From: Parabacteroides sp. TM07-1AC
GTDB lineage: Bacteria > Bacteroidota > Bacteroidia > Bacteroidales > Tannerellaceae
Length of the DNA stretch: 64,000 bases
NCBI RefSeq assembly: GCF_003480915.1
Contig: NZ_QUKD01000004.1
Coordinates: 1-64,000 of the forward strand
Direction: 5' to 3'
Shown piece by piece: positions 51,091-59,074 of this stretch (positions within the stretch are counted from its first letter, which is position 1; each line of letters opens with the position of its first letter). The notes below the pieces were generated by a model. That model had not been told where the DNA came from. It was given only the letters and a program-made list of their open reading frames with translations, and did not search any database. A program made the position numbers and the translations under genes.

Positions 51091-51129
51091 GGGAACAGGG
51101 TACTGGCCAAAAGACCGGTACTCTTTCCC
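51091..51129 (+). terminator. Hairpin between the lipoprotein genes and the btu operon
   Basis: GGGAACAGGGTACTGG and CCGGTACTCTTTCCC pair imperfectly around a short A-rich loop. Only TTT follows, so it is a weak terminator or an mRNA-stabilising hairpin. It coincides with the change from AT-rich to GC-richer coding sequence. Confidence 0.5.
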
Positions 51130-51144
51130 GTTTATAACAAGCCA

Positions 51145-52215
51145 ATGAAACATCTGATACGACATATCATTCTTCTATGCGGGTTGCCGCTGTTGCTGGC
51201 GGGCTGCATGGAGTGGGACTACGGAGATGCGGTGGAAGATTTCAACGCTACCGGAGCCGGGTTGTTCATCACCAACGAGGGCAACTTCCAGTACGGCAAT
51301 GCCACGTTGTCGTACTACGACCCCGAAACCCAACAGGTGCAGAATGAAGTGTTCTTCCGTGCCAACGGCATGAAGCTGGGCGACGTGGCGCAATCGATGT
51401 GCATCCACGACAATAAGGGCTGGGTCGTGGTGAACAATTCCCACGTGATTTTCGCCATCGACCTCAATACGTTCAAAGAGGTGGGCCGTATCACGAACCT
51501 GACTTCGCCGCGCTATATCCATTTCCTCAGCGACGAGAAAGCCTATGTCACCCAATTGTGGGACAACCGCATCTTCATCATCAACCCCAAGAAATATGAA
51601 ATCACCGGTTACATCCAGGTGCCGGACATGACGATGGAAAGCGGCTCCACGGAGCAGATGGTGCAGTATGGCAAATATGTCTATTGCAACTGCTGGTCGT
51701 ACCAAAACCGCATCATCAAGATCGATACCGAAACGGATCAGGTGGTAGAAGAACTGAAAGTCGGCATCCAGCCCACCTCGCTGGTAATGGACAAGAACCA
51801 CAAGATGTGGACGATCACCGACGGTGGGTACGAGGGTTCGCCCTACGGCTACGAAGCCCCGTCTCTCTACCGCATCGATGCCGAGACGTTCACCGTAGAG
51901 AAGCAGTTCAAGTTCAAGATGGGCGACTGGCCTTCGGAGGTGCAGCTCAACGGTACGGGCGACAAGCTCTACTGGATCAACAAGGACATATGGTCGATGG
52001 ACGTGGATGCGGAACGTGTTCCCGTGCGCCCGTTCCTCGAATACAGCGGTACGATTTATTACGGCCTGACCGTCGACCCCGTGCGTGGCGATGTCTACGT
52101 GGCCGATGCCATCGACTACCAGCAGCAGGGCATTGTCTACCGCTACTCGTCCGAAGGTGAACTGATCGATGAATTCTATGTCGGGATAATCCCCGGCGCA
52201 TTTTGTTGGAAGTGA
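51145..52215 (+). CDS. btuG: BtuG-like beta-propeller cobalamin-binding lipoprotein
   Basis: A 356-residue protein with a lipoprotein signal (LCGLPLLLAGC, Cys21) and the BtuG/DUF5074 beta-propeller. It has GAGLFITNEGNFQYGNATLS, then repeated blades such as GWVVVNNSHVIFAIDLN, KAYVTQLWDNRIFIINP, KYVYCNCWSYQNRIIKID and DVYVADAIDYQQQG. BtuG caps BtuB on the outer surface of gut Bacteroides, binds B12 with very high affinity and hands it to the transporter. Its stop overlaps the next start (TGATG), so the following gene is translationally coupled to it. Confidence 0.9.
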   Translation: MKHLIRHIILLCGLPLLLAGCMEWDYGDAVEDFNATGAGLFITNEGNFQYGNATLSYYDPETQQVQNEVFFRANGMKLGDVAQSMCIHDNKGWVVVNNSHVIFAIDLNTFKEVGRITNLTSPRYIHFLSDEKAYVTQLWDNRIFIINPKKYEITGYIQVPDMTMESGSTEQMVQYGKYVYCNCWSYQNRIIKIDTETDQVVEELKVGIQPTSLVMDKNHKMWTITDGGYEGSPYGYEAPSLYRIDAETFTVEKQFKFKMGDWPSEVQLNGTGDKLYWINKDIWSMDVDAERVPVRPFLEYSGTIYYGLTVDPVRGDVYVADAIDYQQQGIVYRYSSEGELIDEFYVGIIPGAFCWK

Positions 52216-52712
52216 TGGGCAGGATACGACACCTATACCATCTCATCTTCGTTACCAAAGGACGCAAGATGACGATTCCGACAACGGGAAAAGGATTGAT
52301 GCTCGAGCGGATGACACGGATTTTTACAGGGAAAGGTTGCCGCGTACATGCCGCCAATGCCTTTCTCAACCACGTGCATGTACTTGTCGAGATTCCGAAT
52401 TCCGGGGATTTCAGCAAGATCGTGAACAAGGTGAAAGGCGCCACGGGAACGGTATACCAGAAAACCCCGGAATATGCCGACTTCTCCGGTTGGGCTGCCG
52501 GATTCGACTCGTTCAGCGTGTCGTTCAGCGACCTTCACCGGCTCAGACGGCACATCGAGGAGCAGCATACAATCCATCAGGAGATCTCGTTCGAGGAAGA
52601 ATACGGACAACTGCTTGAAGAGAATGGGTTCGACCCGCATCAAACGTCCGTGCCGGCATCCTCCACGGTACATTTTTCCGCGAATACCCACCCTAAAAAC
52701 GGAATCAAATGA
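52215..52712 (+). CDS. IS200/IS605 TnpA-like (Y1) protein lacking the catalytic tyrosine, embedded in the btu operon
   Basis: Started at the ATG overlapping the btuG stop, the protein has 165 residues. The Y1-transposase fold is clear from YHLIFVTKGRK and FLNHVHVLVEI with the HUH metal motif (His53, His55), IVNKVKGATGTVY, WAAGFDSFSVSFSD, and a C-terminal FEEEYGQLLEENGFD. In IS200-type enzymes the helix after SVS reads YIxxQ with the nucleophilic Tyr; here it is RRHIEEQ, with His113 in that place. No IS ends are visible around it, and its stop overlaps the btuB start (ATGA). It therefore looks like a fixed operon component, inactive or domesticated. Confidence 0.8.
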   Translation: MGRIRHLYHLIFVTKGRKMTIPTTGKGLMLERMTRIFTGKGCRVHAANAFLNHVHVLVEIPNSGDFSKIVNKVKGATGTVYQKTPEYADFSGWAAGFDSFSVSFSDLHRLRRHIEEQHTIHQEISFEEEYGQLLEENGFDPHQTSVPASSTVHFSANTHPKNGIK

Positions 52713-54766
52713 TTTATACGAAATACATACTTTTCTCGCTACTGCTCGTCTGTCCGTCCGTATTGTCCGCGCAGGGAATCACACGACGCATCCACCAGAT
52801 AGACGAGGTCACGGTGTGGGGCAAACGCCCGATGAAAGAAATCGGCGTGCAGAAGACGAAGTTCGACTCGCTCGCACTGAAAGAGAACATTGCCTTATCG
52901 ATGGCCGACATTCTGACGTTCAATTCGTCCGTGTTCGTCAAGAGTTACGGACGCGCCACGCTCTCCACCGTTGCTTTCCGCGGCACGTCGCCCAGCCACA
53001 CGCAGGTGACGTGGAACGGCATGCGCATCAACAATCCCATGCTGGGTATGACCGACTTTTCCACCATACCGTCCTACTTCATAGATCAGGCCTCGCTGCT
53101 TCATGGCACGTCGTCGGTGAATGAAACGGGCGGCGGACTCGGCGGACTTGTCAAACTCGGTACTACGCCGCAGGTCGGCGAGGGCTTCCATGCCCAATAC
53201 GTGCAGGGCATCGGGTCGTTCCGCACGTTCGACGAGTTCGCCCGCTTCACCTACGGCAGCGACCGATGGCAGGTCTCGACCCGCGCGGTCTATTCGTCGT
53301 CGCCCAACGATTACAAGTACACCAACCACGACAAGAAGATAAATATCTACGACGAGGAGAAGAACATCATCGGACAGTATCATCCCAAGGAACGCAACCG
53401 ATCGGGTTCGTTCAAGGACCTGCACCTGTTGCAGGAGGTATATTACAACACCCTGAAAGGCGACCGTTTCGGGTTGAACGCATGGTATATCAACTCCAAC
53501 CGGGAACTGCCGATGCTCACGACCGATTACGGCGATGAGACCGCCTTCGAGAACCGCCAGCGGGAGCAGACGTTTCGTGGTGTCCTGTCATGGGACCATA
53601 TCAAAGAGAAATGGAAAGTCGGCGTGAAAGGCGGTTATATCCATACGTGGATGGCCTACGACTACCGTCGTGAGGTGGCGCCGGACAACTGGGCCTCCAT
53701 GACCCGTTCGCGGAGCAAGATAAACACGTTCTACGGACAGGCGGAAGCGGAATACTCGCCCGGCAGGAAATGGTTCTTCACCTCGAACGTATCCGTGTAC
53801 CAGCATCTCGTGCGCAGCGAAGACAAGAACATCATCCTTCAGGATGGCAACAAAGCCGTCGTCGGATATGACAAGGGGCGTGTCGAGCTCTCCGGTTCTG
53901 TATCGGCCAAATGGCAGCCTGTCGAGCCGTTGGGCTTGTCGCTGGTCTTGCGCGAGGAGATGTCGGGCGACAAATGGGCTCCGCTCATCCCGGCATTCTT
54001 CATCGACGGACTGATTTCGCGCAAAGGGAACGTGATGGTGAAAGCCTCCGTATCGCGCAACTATCGTTTTCCGACTTTGAACGACCTCTACTTTCTGCCG
54101 GGCGGCAACCCCGACCTTAAAAACGAACACGGCTTCAGCTATGACGCCGGAGTGAGTTTCGATGTCGGCAAAAAGGGGGTATATAAACTGGGCGGCAGCG
54201 CAAGCTGGTTCGACTCCTACATCGACGACTGGATCATCTGGCTGCCGACGACCAAGGGGTTCTTCTCGCCGCGCAACGTGAAGAAAGTCCATGCCTACGG
54301 TGTCGAAGTGAAGGCCAACCTTGCCGTGCAGCCGGCAAAGGACTGGCTGATAGACCTGAACGGTTCCTATTCGTGGACCCCCTCCATCAACGAGGGCGAA
54401 AAGATGTCGCCCGCCGACCAGTCGGTGGGAAAACAACTGCCTTACGTGCCGGAGCACTCCGCCTCGCTGACAGGACGGCTGTCATGGCGGACGTGGGCGT
54501 TCCTCTACAAGTGGGCTTACTACTCGGAACGTTTCACCATGTCGAGCAACGATTACACGCTGACAGGCCACCTGCCCCGGTATTTCATGAGCAATATCTC
54601 ACTGGAGAAAATGCTGTCGTTCAAACCGCTGGATGTACAGTTGAAACTTGCCGTCAATAACCTGTTCAACGAGGACTATCTCTCGGTGCTGTCGCGTCCT
54701 ATGCCCGGCATCAACTTCGAGTTCTTCATCGGCATCACCCCGAAATTCGGGAAAAGCAGAAAATAA
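52709..54766 (+). CDS. btuB: BtuB-type TonB-dependent cobalamin receptor
   Basis: A 685-residue protein with a signal peptide cut near LSAQ (residue 21). The plug domain shows IDEVTVWGKRPMKEIG, MADILTFNSSVFVKSYGRAT, STVAFRGTSPSHTQVTWNGM and ETGGGLGGLVKLG. The rest is a 22-strand barrel-type sequence rich in aromatic girdles, ending in a Phe/Lys-rich C-terminus. It transports corrinoids across the outer membrane with TonB energy. Placement between btuG and btuFCD and the upstream cobalamin riboswitch make the substrate assignment strong. Confidence 0.92.
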   Translation: MIYTKYILFSLLLVCPSVLSAQGITRRIHQIDEVTVWGKRPMKEIGVQKTKFDSLALKENIALSMADILTFNSSVFVKSYGRATLSTVAFRGTSPSHTQVTWNGMRINNPMLGMTDFSTIPSYFIDQASLLHGTSSVNETGGGLGGLVKLGTTPQVGEGFHAQYVQGIGSFRTFDEFARFTYGSDRWQVSTRAVYSSSPNDYKYTNHDKKINIYDEEKNIIGQYHPKERNRSGSFKDLHLLQEVYYNTLKGDRFGLNAWYINSNRELPMLTTDYGDETAFENRQREQTFRGVLSWDHIKEKWKVGVKGGYIHTWMAYDYRREVAPDNWASMTRSRSKINTFYGQAEAEYSPGRKWFFTSNVSVYQHLVRSEDKNIILQDGNKAVVGYDKGRVELSGSVSAKWQPVEPLGLSLVLREEMSGDKWAPLIPAFFIDGLISRKGNVMVKASVSRNYRFPTLNDLYFLPGGNPDLKNEHGFSYDAGVSFDVGKKGVYKLGGSASWFDSYIDDWIIWLPTTKGFFSPRNVKKVHAYGVEVKANLAVQPAKDWLIDLNGSYSWTPSINEGEKMSPADQSVGKQLPYVPEHSASLTGRLSWRTWAFLYKWAYYSERFTMSSNDYTLTGHLPRYFMSNISLEKMLSFKPLDVQLKLAVNNLFNEDYLSVLSRPMPGINFEFFIGITPKFGKSRK

Positions 54767-54790
54767 TGTAAACGTAAATAAGGTAATGAT

Positions 54791-55930
54791 ATGAAAGTAT
54801 TAAAGAATTTGAGCCTGATGGTGCTGCTTGCGCTGGCATTTGCAGGCTGTCGTGGCAAGAGTTCCCAACTTGCCGATTTCAACAAACAGCTTTACGCTCC
54901 CGAATATGCCTCGGGATTCAAGATTGAAAGAGCAGACGGCAGACAGAGCGTGCTGGTTTCCGTCATGAATCCGTGGCAGGGCGCGGATAGCGTCACCACC
55001 CGGTTGTTCATCTCCCGTAACGGGGAACCCGTTCCCGAGGGTTTCGACGGGCAGGTCCTCGAAGGGGATGCGCAGCGCATCGTGGCGATGTCCTCGACCC
55101 ATATCGCCATGCTCGACGCCATCGGCGAGACGGCACGTGTGGTCGGCGTTTCGGGACTCGACTATATCTCCAATCCCGACATTCAGGCACGCCGCGACAG
55201 CATCGGCGACGTGGGTTACGAGGGAAATATCAATTATGAACTTCTGTTGTCGCTCGACCCTGACCTTGTGCTGCTTTTCGGCGTGAACGGGGCCAGTGCG
55301 ATGGAGAGCAAACTCAAGGAGCTCGGCATCCCGTTCATGTATGTCGGCGATTATCTCGAAGAATCTCCGCTGGGCAAAGCCGAATGGCTGGTGGCGCTTT
55401 CGGAGGTCGTCGGGAAACGCGCGAAGGGCGAAAAGGTATTCGCGGATATTCCGATCCGATACAATGCGCTGAAACAGAAAGTGTCCGGTGCCGTTCTCGA
55501 TGCCCCGTCGGTCATGCTCAATACGCCCTACGGCGATTCGTGGTTCATGCCCTCGACGGAAAACTATGCCGTGCGGCTGATTACCGACGCCGGAGGCGAC
55601 TACATCTACAAGAAGAACACGGGCAACTCTTCGACGCCTATCGACTTGGAGGAGGCATACCTGCTCGCTTCGGAGGCCGATATGTGGCTGAACGTCGGCA
55701 TGGCGAACACACTCGACGAACTGAAAGCCGCCTGCCCGAAGTTCGCCGATACCCGCTGCGTCCGAAACGGCTATGTCTATAACAACAACGCCCGCACCAA
55801 TGCCGCCGGAGGCAACGACTACTACGAATCGGCCGTCGTGAATCCCGACCTTCTTCTGCGCGACCTCGTGAAGATATTCCACCCCGAGTTGGTCGAAGAA
55901 GATTTCGTATACTACAAACAACTGAAATAG
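54791..55930 (+). CDS. btuF: BtuF-type cobalamin-binding lipoprotein
   Basis: A 379-residue protein with a lipoprotein signal (VLLALAFAGC, Cys20). The mature part is a TroA-like helical-backbone substrate-binding protein: QRIVAMSSTHIAMLDAIG, VGVSGLDYISNPDI, YELLLSLDPDLVLLFG, LGIPFMYVGDYLEESPLGKA and SWFMPSTENYAVRLITDAGG. It delivers periplasmic cobalamin to the BtuCD transporter. The next gene starts at the base after its stop. Confidence 0.9.
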   Translation: MKVLKNLSLMVLLALAFAGCRGKSSQLADFNKQLYAPEYASGFKIERADGRQSVLVSVMNPWQGADSVTTRLFISRNGEPVPEGFDGQVLEGDAQRIVAMSSTHIAMLDAIGETARVVGVSGLDYISNPDIQARRDSIGDVGYEGNINYELLLSLDPDLVLLFGVNGASAMESKLKELGIPFMYVGDYLEESPLGKAEWLVALSEVVGKRAKGEKVFADIPIRYNALKQKVSGAVLDAPSVMLNTPYGDSWFMPSTENYAVRLITDAGGDYIYKKNTGNSSTPIDLEEAYLLASEADMWLNVGMANTLDELKAACPKFADTRCVRNGYVYNNNARTNAAGGNDYYESAVVNPDLLLRDLVKIFHPELVEEDFVYYKQLK

Positions 55931-56911
55931 ATGCGTTCACGCCCCGTCATCCTGTTCACCGCGTTGTCCGTGCTTACGGTCGGCCTCTTCCTGTTGGATT
56001 TGGCTGTGGGCGCGGTTCGCATTCCCGTCGGCGACGTATGGGCGGCCCTGACGGGCGGCGACTGCCCGCGGACTACGGCGAAAATCGTACTGAACATACG
56101 GCTGATAAAGGCGGTTGTGGCTCTGCTGGCCGGGGCGGCGCTATCGGTCAGCGGCTTGCAGATGCAGACATTGTTCCGCAATCCGCTGGCCGGCCCCTAC
56201 GTGCTGGGCATCAGCTCGGGTGCAAGCCTCGGCGTGGCGCTCGTGGTGCTGGCAGGCGTCGGCTCGTCGATAGGCATCGCCGGAGCGGCTTGGCTGGGTG
56301 CGGCCGTCGTGCTGCTCGTAATCGCTGCCGTCGGACACCGCATAAAGGACATTATGGTGATATTGATTTTGGGTATGATGTTCTCGTCAGGCGTGAGCGC
56401 TGTCGTGCAGATATTGCAATATCTGAGCAAAGAGGAGGCGTTAAAGGCGTTCGTCATCTGGACGATGGGGTCGCTCGGCGACGTGACGGTGCCGCAGCTC
56501 GCCATCCTCCTTCCGTCGGTCATCGTCGGGTTGCTGCTGGCCGTATGGACGATCAAACCGCTCAACCTCCTGCTCTTCGGCGAGGAATATGCCGTAACGA
56601 TGGGACTGAATATCCGCCGTTCGCGCGGTCTGCTGTTTCTCTCGACGACGCTGCTGGCCGGCACGGTAACGGCTTTCTGCGGCCCGATCGGCTTCATCGG
56701 TCTTGCCATGCCTCACGTCGCGCGGATGCTCTTCCGCGAGGCCGACCACCGCGTGCTCCTGCCGGGAACCCTTCTCTCGGGGGCGGCGGTATTGCTTCTT
56801 TGCGATATCGTTTCCAAAATGTTCACTTTGCCCGTAAATGCCATTACCGCACTGCTGGGAATCCCGATAGTCGTATGGGTGGTTTTACGCAATAAATCGA
56901 TGACGGTATGA
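55931..56911 (+). CDS. btuC: BtuC-type ABC transporter permease
   Basis: A 326-residue FecCD/BtuC-family permease with about ten hydrophobic segments. The conserved stretches are RLIKAVVALLAGAALSVSGL, QTLFRNPLAGPYVLGISSGA and FCGPIGFIGLAMPHVARML, the last being the ATPase-coupling region. A WTMGSLGDVTVPQL segment lies between. It pairs with the ATPase encoded in an ATGA overlap and with the BtuF just upstream. Confidence 0.92.
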   Translation: MRSRPVILFTALSVLTVGLFLLDLAVGAVRIPVGDVWAALTGGDCPRTTAKIVLNIRLIKAVVALLAGAALSVSGLQMQTLFRNPLAGPYVLGISSGASLGVALVVLAGVGSSIGIAGAAWLGAAVVLLVIAAVGHRIKDIMVILILGMMFSSGVSAVVQILQYLSKEEALKAFVIWTMGSLGDVTVPQLAILLPSVIVGLLLAVWTIKPLNLLLFGEEYAVTMGLNIRRSRGLLFLSTTLLAGTVTAFCGPIGFIGLAMPHVARMLFREADHRVLLPGTLLSGAAVLLLCDIVSKMFTLPVNAITALLGIPIVVWVVLRNKSMTV

Positions 56912-57672
56912 TAGAACTGTGCGATTTTTCCATAGGCTACGCAGAGAAGAGGCTTCTCGATAAGGTCGATGCCTCTTTCAAAAGAGGACAGCTGACTGCC
57001 CTTATTGGCAGGAACGGCACGGGGAAATCTACACTTCTCCGTGCCATAGCCGGACTGAATCATAATTATTGCGGTAAAATCCTGCTCGACGGACATTGTA
57101 TCGCAAACATGAGAACTCCGGAGAAGGCAAGGCAACTGGCATTTGTCACGACCGAGCGCACACGCATCGCCAACCTGCGGTGCGAGGATGTCGTGGCTAT
57201 CGGCCGCGCCCCTTACACCAACTGGATCGGCCGCATGCAGCCTCAAGATAGGGAAATCGTCATGCGGTCGCTCTCTTCGGTCGGAATGGAGGCGTATGCC
57301 GGCCGCACGATGGATAAGATGTCGGACGGTGAATGCCAGCGCATTATGATAGCCCGTGCTCTGGCTCAGGAAACGCCCGTCATCCTGTTGGACGAGCCGA
57401 CCTCGTTTCTTGACATGCCCAACCGTTACGAATTGTGTTCCCTGCTCGCACGGTTAGCGCATGCTGAGGGCAAATGCATTCTGTTCTCCACTCACGAACT
57501 GGATATAGCCCTCTCGCTGAGTGACAGAATAGCCCTTATCGATACGCCCGTCCTTCACTGTCTGCCGACCTCCGAAATGATCCGCAGCGGGCATATCGAG
57601 CGGCTGTTCAACAATGCCGCCGTACAATTCGACCCCGTGAGCGGGATCGTGAAATCCATGCCAAGAGACTGA
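56908..57672 (+). CDS. btuD: BtuD-type ABC transporter ATPase
   Basis: A 254-residue ABC ATPase with Walker A IGRNGTGKST (about 33-42), a Q-loop region, the signature MSDGECQRIMIARAL (variant of LSGGQ), Walker B PVILLDEPTSFLD and the switch histidine in FSTHELD. It is the last gene of the cobalamin operon and powers BtuC. The last gene before the phage sequence resumes on the other strand. Confidence 0.93.
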   Translation: MIELCDFSIGYAEKRLLDKVDASFKRGQLTALIGRNGTGKSTLLRAIAGLNHNYCGKILLDGHCIANMRTPEKARQLAFVTTERTRIANLRCEDVVAIGRAPYTNWIGRMQPQDREIVMRSLSSVGMEAYAGRTMDKMSDGECQRIMIARALAQETPVILLDEPTSFLDMPNRYELCSLLARLAHAEGKCILFSTHELDIALSLSDRIALIDTPVLHCLPTSEMIRSGHIERLFNNAAVQFDPVSGIVKSMPRD

Positions 57673-57692
57673 CTTTCCTGTCGGGAAACACG

Positions 57693-57752
57693 TCAGACGC
57701 AATGAGGGTGTCCCAAAAAGTATTTGGCACCCTCGTATTCGTTGTAAGACAT
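57693..57752 (-). pseudogene. Possible truncated start of a phage gene at the B12-locus boundary
   Basis: Five bases after the tail gene stop, a 19-codon frame reads MSYNEYEGAKYFLGHPHCV and runs into the terminator hairpin. The close spacing is what a next phage gene would have, so this may be the first codons of a tail gene cut off when the B12 locus arrived. It may equally be chance. Confidence 0.25.
57704..57734. terminator. Hairpin between convergent btuD and phage tail gene
   Basis: GAGGGTG and CACCCTC (extended by CC/GG) flank an A/T-rich loop. It is symmetrical and sits between two converging genes, so it may end both transcripts. U-runs are short. Confidence 0.6.
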
Positions 57753-57757
57753 GTCGT

Positions 57758-59068
57758 TTATTTCGATACCTCGCACATCAGCACGCCTTTCCCCGTCACA
57801 TCGGCTTTCGAGACCGTGATGGATTTTCCCGTGTAGGTCTTCACGACGGAAGTCCCGGCAGAGTTCCACAGTTTCCATGTATAGGTATAAGCTGTCCCGC
57901 CCGTGTCGATTTCCTCACCGCTCCTATATAACACGGCTTTGGCATCCACGTCATTGCCGTTGTTCTTGATGGTGAACCCCTTCTGGCTGACCAGATCAAC
58001 CGTGATGGGGTCGGACATATCCGTGAAGGAGATGATGTCGCAGACGACCTTGTTCGCCGAGGCGTTGCCCGCCGAGGTGTCCGTATCCTTGATGGCGCAC
58101 TTGAAGGTCTCGAAGTTGAGAACGGCATCTGCCGTAATCGTGATTTCGTTTGTCGTCCAGCCTGCCGTCACGCCCCGAGGATTGGTCGAGGTAAGGCATG
58201 CCCAGCCGGCACCCAGCATGGAGTTGTAGTAGGGACACGAAACGGCGGCTCCCGATGCGGCTGCGGCACTCAGTGCGGAGGTCAGCGTCACGACCTTCGT
58301 GGAGGCGTTGACTGCCGAAATGGTGTACTGTGCCGATCCTATGGTTATCCTGCCTCCCGCCTCCATGTTCATTACCGAAGCGACCGTTATGGTCGTGGCT
58401 CCGGCTGCCGCGGCAGCTGTCAGTGTCGTGCCCGCGAATACCGCCGAATCCTTGATGCCCCACGCGTAGGTGACGTTCGTCGTGTCGATAGAGGCTCCGC
58501 GCCACAGGTCGCAATGCGCCCTGAGCGTCGCCACCTCGTCGTTCTTGAATACGATGCCGTCGGGTGCATACGCCACGGCGGCGATCATCGCTCCGGCGTT
58601 CAGGTGCTGCGTGAACTGAATCTCCGCCCGGAACGGAATCTCCAGCCCGTTGGCGTCGATGTAAACCGCCTCGAAAGTATAACGCACTTGCGGAGCGGAA
58701 ACGGTCATGTGGTTGGCTTTGACGGTAAGGGCATACTTGGCCGATGCCGCGCCGATGGTGCAGCTGTCCTGTCCGGAGACGATCGCCGTACCGTTCTTGT
58801 ACCACTTGGCCGAGCCGCTCTTCACGCCTGCCGTAAGCGTCGCGGCATTGCCTACCGAGGTGATCTGGTCGGTCGCCGCCTGACCGCTGACGAAGAGCGA
58901 AGGGGTAAGTACCAGATAGGGAGAAGCCGCCCACGAAGGGGCATAGGCATTGTTGTCTCTGTTGTACACCTGTGTCAGGGGCTGCGAGGAGCCGATGAAT
59001 GCCTGCAACGATACCGCGTCGTTCTGGTCGATGATGGTGACCTGCCCGCGGGCTACTTTTACTGCCAT
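57758..59068 (-). CDS. Ig-like-domain phage tail protein
   Basis: A 436-residue protein opening MAVKVARGQVTIIDQND, which resembles the MAKILIARGQATIYV start of the giant fibre on the other side of the B12 locus. The body is a chain of Ig-like beta domains (VKSGSAKWYKNGTAIVSGQD, VTYAWGIKDSAVFAG, AYTYTWKLWNSAGTSV) with an Ala/Thr-rich hydrophobic stretch in the middle. It probably decorates the tail or baseplate and binds host surface glycans. It is followed after 5 bases by a short frame that ends in the boundary hairpin. Confidence 0.7.
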   Translation of the reverse strand: MAVKVARGQVTIIDQNDAVSLQAFIGSSQPLTQVYNRDNNAYAPSWAASPYLVLTPSLFVSGQAATDQITSVGNAATLTAGVKSGSAKWYKNGTAIVSGQDSCTIGAASAKYALTVKANHMTVSAPQVRYTFEAVYIDANGLEIPFRAEIQFTQHLNAGAMIAAVAYAPDGIVFKNDEVATLRAHCDLWRGASIDTTNVTYAWGIKDSAVFAGTTLTAAAAAGATTITVASVMNMEAGGRITIGSAQYTISAVNASTKVVTLTSALSAAAASGAAVSCPYYNSMLGAGWACLTSTNPRGVTAGWTTNEITITADAVLNFETFKCAIKDTDTSAGNASANKVVCDIISFTDMSDPITVDLVSQKGFTIKNNGNDVDAKAVLYRSGEEIDTGGTAYTYTWKLWNSAGTSVVKTYTGKSITVSKADVTGKGVLMCEVSK

Positions 59069-59074
59069 AATAGA

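Noticed and set aside
52215..52712. Active IS200/IS605 insertion sequence
   Set aside because: No terminal hairpins or target tetranucleotide evident, and the ATGA/TGATG overlaps and missing Tyr argue for a resident operon gene.
57660..57757. Target-site duplication or att repeats bordering the B12 locus
   Set aside because: I compared the sequence around 45.69-45.79 kb with 57.67-57.76 kb and saw only short chance matches such as AAAGTAT.
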